This document shows positions 6,611-7,475 of a DNA stretch of 7,475 nt, piece by piece. The first letter of the stretch is position 1. Each line of letters starts with the position of its first letter. A program made the translations under genes and the position numbers. Below the pieces are notes generated by a model. The model saw only the letters and a list, made by a program, of their open reading frames with translations, had not been told where the DNA came from and searched no databases. This DNA is from JBBRTJ01 sp038244535 (GTDB taxonomy: Bacteria > Actinomycetota > Acidimicrobiia > Acidimicrobiales > Ilumatobacteraceae), in contig JBBRTJ010000131.1 of assembly GCA_038244535.1 (NCBI GenBank), positions 1 through 7,475 on the forward strand, read 5' to 3'.

Positions 6611-6616
6611 ACTGTA
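6611..6616 (-). promoter_or_regulatory. Possible -10 box of the PaaX-like gene
   Basis: TACAGT on the minus strand fits TAnnnT and would start a transcript near 6604, leaving a leader of about 22 bases that contains the GGAG site. It overlaps the opposite-strand TATGAT box by two bases, so the two promoters would compete. No good -35 is seen. Confidence 0.3.
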
Positions 6617-6620
6617 TGAT
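6615..6620 (+). promoter_or_regulatory. Likely -10 box of the desaturase gene, giving a leaderless mRNA
   Basis: TATGAT differs from the TATAAT consensus at one base and ends six bases before the ATG at 6627, so transcription should begin at or next to the A of the start codon. There is no Shine-Dalgarno sequence in those six bases (CGAGCC). This arrangement is common in actinomycetes. No clear -35 hexamer is visible about 17 bases upstream. Confidence 0.6.
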
Positions 6621-6626
6621 CGAGCC

Positions 6627-7475
6627 ATGGTGACCACGATGCTGCCACCGTTGGAGCTCCTGCCCGCGGTCCTGCCCTCCGGTGAGCTCGCCGAGACGGG
6701 CCGCCCCATCGGAGCGTTGCGCGACGAGCTGCGCCGCATCCCCGATGCTCGCAATGCGCTCACCGTGGCCGGCTGCTGGGCGCAGGTGCTGGCCCCGATC
6801 GTGATCGCCGCATGGTGGGGCCATCCCGTGGGCTGGCTGGTGGCGTTCCTGCTCGCCGGGCGTTCGTTCGTGCTGCTCGCCATCCTCGGCCACGAGGCCG
6901 CTCATCGACTGCTGTTCTCGAACCGACGGGTCAACGACGTGGTGGGCAAGTGGCTGCTCGCCGCCCCGTCGTTCACGCCCATCGTGTTGTATCGCCGGGG
7001 CCACATGGCCCATCACCGTGACGAGATGGGACCGAACGAGCCCGACCTCGGCCTCTACAGCGGGTACCCGATCACCCGCGCCTCGCTGTGGCGCAAGCTG
7101 CGCCGTGACGCGTTTCTCGAGAGCGGTTGGAAGAACCTCAAGGGCCTCGGGCGGGGGTTGCGCAACCCGGTGACGCGCGCCGAGGCGCTGCCGATCGTGG
7201 TCGCCCAGGTCGTGATCCTCGCTGGGTTCACCCTCGCTGGCTGGCCGCAGCTCTACCTGCTGCTGTGGCTGCTTCCGTTCCTGAGCGAGTGGCGGGTGCT
7301 CAACCGCCTGCGCGCCATCGCCGAGCACGGCGGCATGACCCGGTCGGATGACAAGCGGCTCACCACCCACGTGGTGCACCAGTCGCTCCTGGCCCGGTTC
7401 TGGATGGTGCCCTACCGCACCGGCTGGCACCTCGCCCACCACGTCGATCCCGGCGTCCCGTTCCGCAACCTCCCC
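6627..7475 (+). CDS. Membrane fatty-acid desaturase/hydroxylase family protein, C-terminus beyond window
   Basis: From ATG 6627, 283 codons run open to the right edge, so the end of the protein is missing. It shows the histidine boxes of the integral-membrane desaturase family that hold a di-iron centre: HEAAH (89-93), HMAHH (126-130), an added His in AEHGG (233-237), and HLAHH (268-272) followed by DPGVPFRNLP (274-283), a typical third-box tail. Hydrophobic helices lie near 45-63, 68-88, 186-204 and 208-219. Such enzymes use O2 and an electron donor to insert a double bond or hydroxyl into acyl lipids or carotenoids; the exact substrate is not readable. The start is set by a -10 box whose expected start site coincides with the ATG. 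The alternative GTG one codon later is less likely. The gene diverges from the PaaX-like repressor, which probably controls it. No donor reductase or ferredoxin is visible. Confidence 0.9.
   Translation, partial: MVTTMLPPLELLPAVLPSGELAETGRPIGALRDELRRIPDARNALTVAGCWAQVLAPIVIAAWWGHPVGWLVAFLLAGRSFVLLAILGHEAAHRLLFSNRRVNDVVGKWLLAAPSFTPIVLYRRGHMAHHRDEMGPNEPDLGLYSGYPITRASLWRKLRRDAFLESGWKNLKGLGRGLRNPVTRAEALPIVVAQVVILAGFTLAGWPQLYLLLWLLPFLSEWRVLNRLRAIAEHGGMTRSDDKRLTTHVVHQSLLARFWMVPYRTGWHLAHHVDPGVPFRNLP

Noticed and set aside
5806..6648. Longer 280-residue start of the PaaX-like protein
   Set aside because: It would overlap the desaturase start, lacks family homology in the extra 22 residues, and a good ribosome site points to 6582.
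6597..7442. 281-codon minus-strand open frame opposite the desaturase
   Set aside because: Low-complexity Gln/His/Glu-rich product without motifs; the plus strand carries clear histidine boxes.
1..7475. Search for tRNA, CRISPR arrays, IS ends, phage or defence genes
   Set aside because: No spaced repeats, transposase or integrase motifs, or tRNA-like segments were seen; almost all bases are explained by the six genes.

Overview
The window is a high-GC, densely packed bacterial segment with strong G/C preference at third codon positions. It has short intergenic gaps, GTG starts, a Tat-exported enzyme, a PaaX-family regulator and a likely leaderless gene. Together these suggest an actinomycete-type organism, possibly a member of the Acidimicrobiia; the lineage is an inference from style only. 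I see no RNA gene, insertion sequence, CRISPR array or integrase.

Layout from left to right. (1) Positions 1-1323, minus strand: a DHA2-type (EmrB/QacA-like) drug efflux MFS transporter, cut by the left edge. An 88-bp divergent gap with a TetR-style palindrome (TTGCAG-A-CTGCAA) follows. (2) 1412-1879, plus: a small VOC/glyoxalase-fold protein. (3) 1885-3303, minus: a Tat-secreted PhoD-like phosphatase/phosphodiesterase, tail to tail with the VOC gene. (4) 3409-5802, plus: a YdeP/FdhF-type molybdopterin oxidoreductase alpha subunit, whose N-terminus is unclear and may carry a frameshift. (5) 5806-6582, minus: a PaaX-family repressor, ending 3 bp from the oxidoreductase. (6) 6627-7475, plus: a membrane fatty-acid desaturase/hydroxylase, cut by the right edge.

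The genes are mostly single units in alternating orientation, so the window is not one operon. Two divergent pairs look functionally meaningful. One is the transporter/VOC pair around the palindrome. The other is the PaaX-like regulator/desaturase pair, separated by only 44 bp that hold a near-consensus -10 box and a 7-bp-period ACGT repeat. That second pair suggests local control of lipid desaturation by a PaaX-type repressor. I found no clearly new multi-gene system; the most useful leads are the oxidoreductase N-terminus and the PaaX/desaturase control region.
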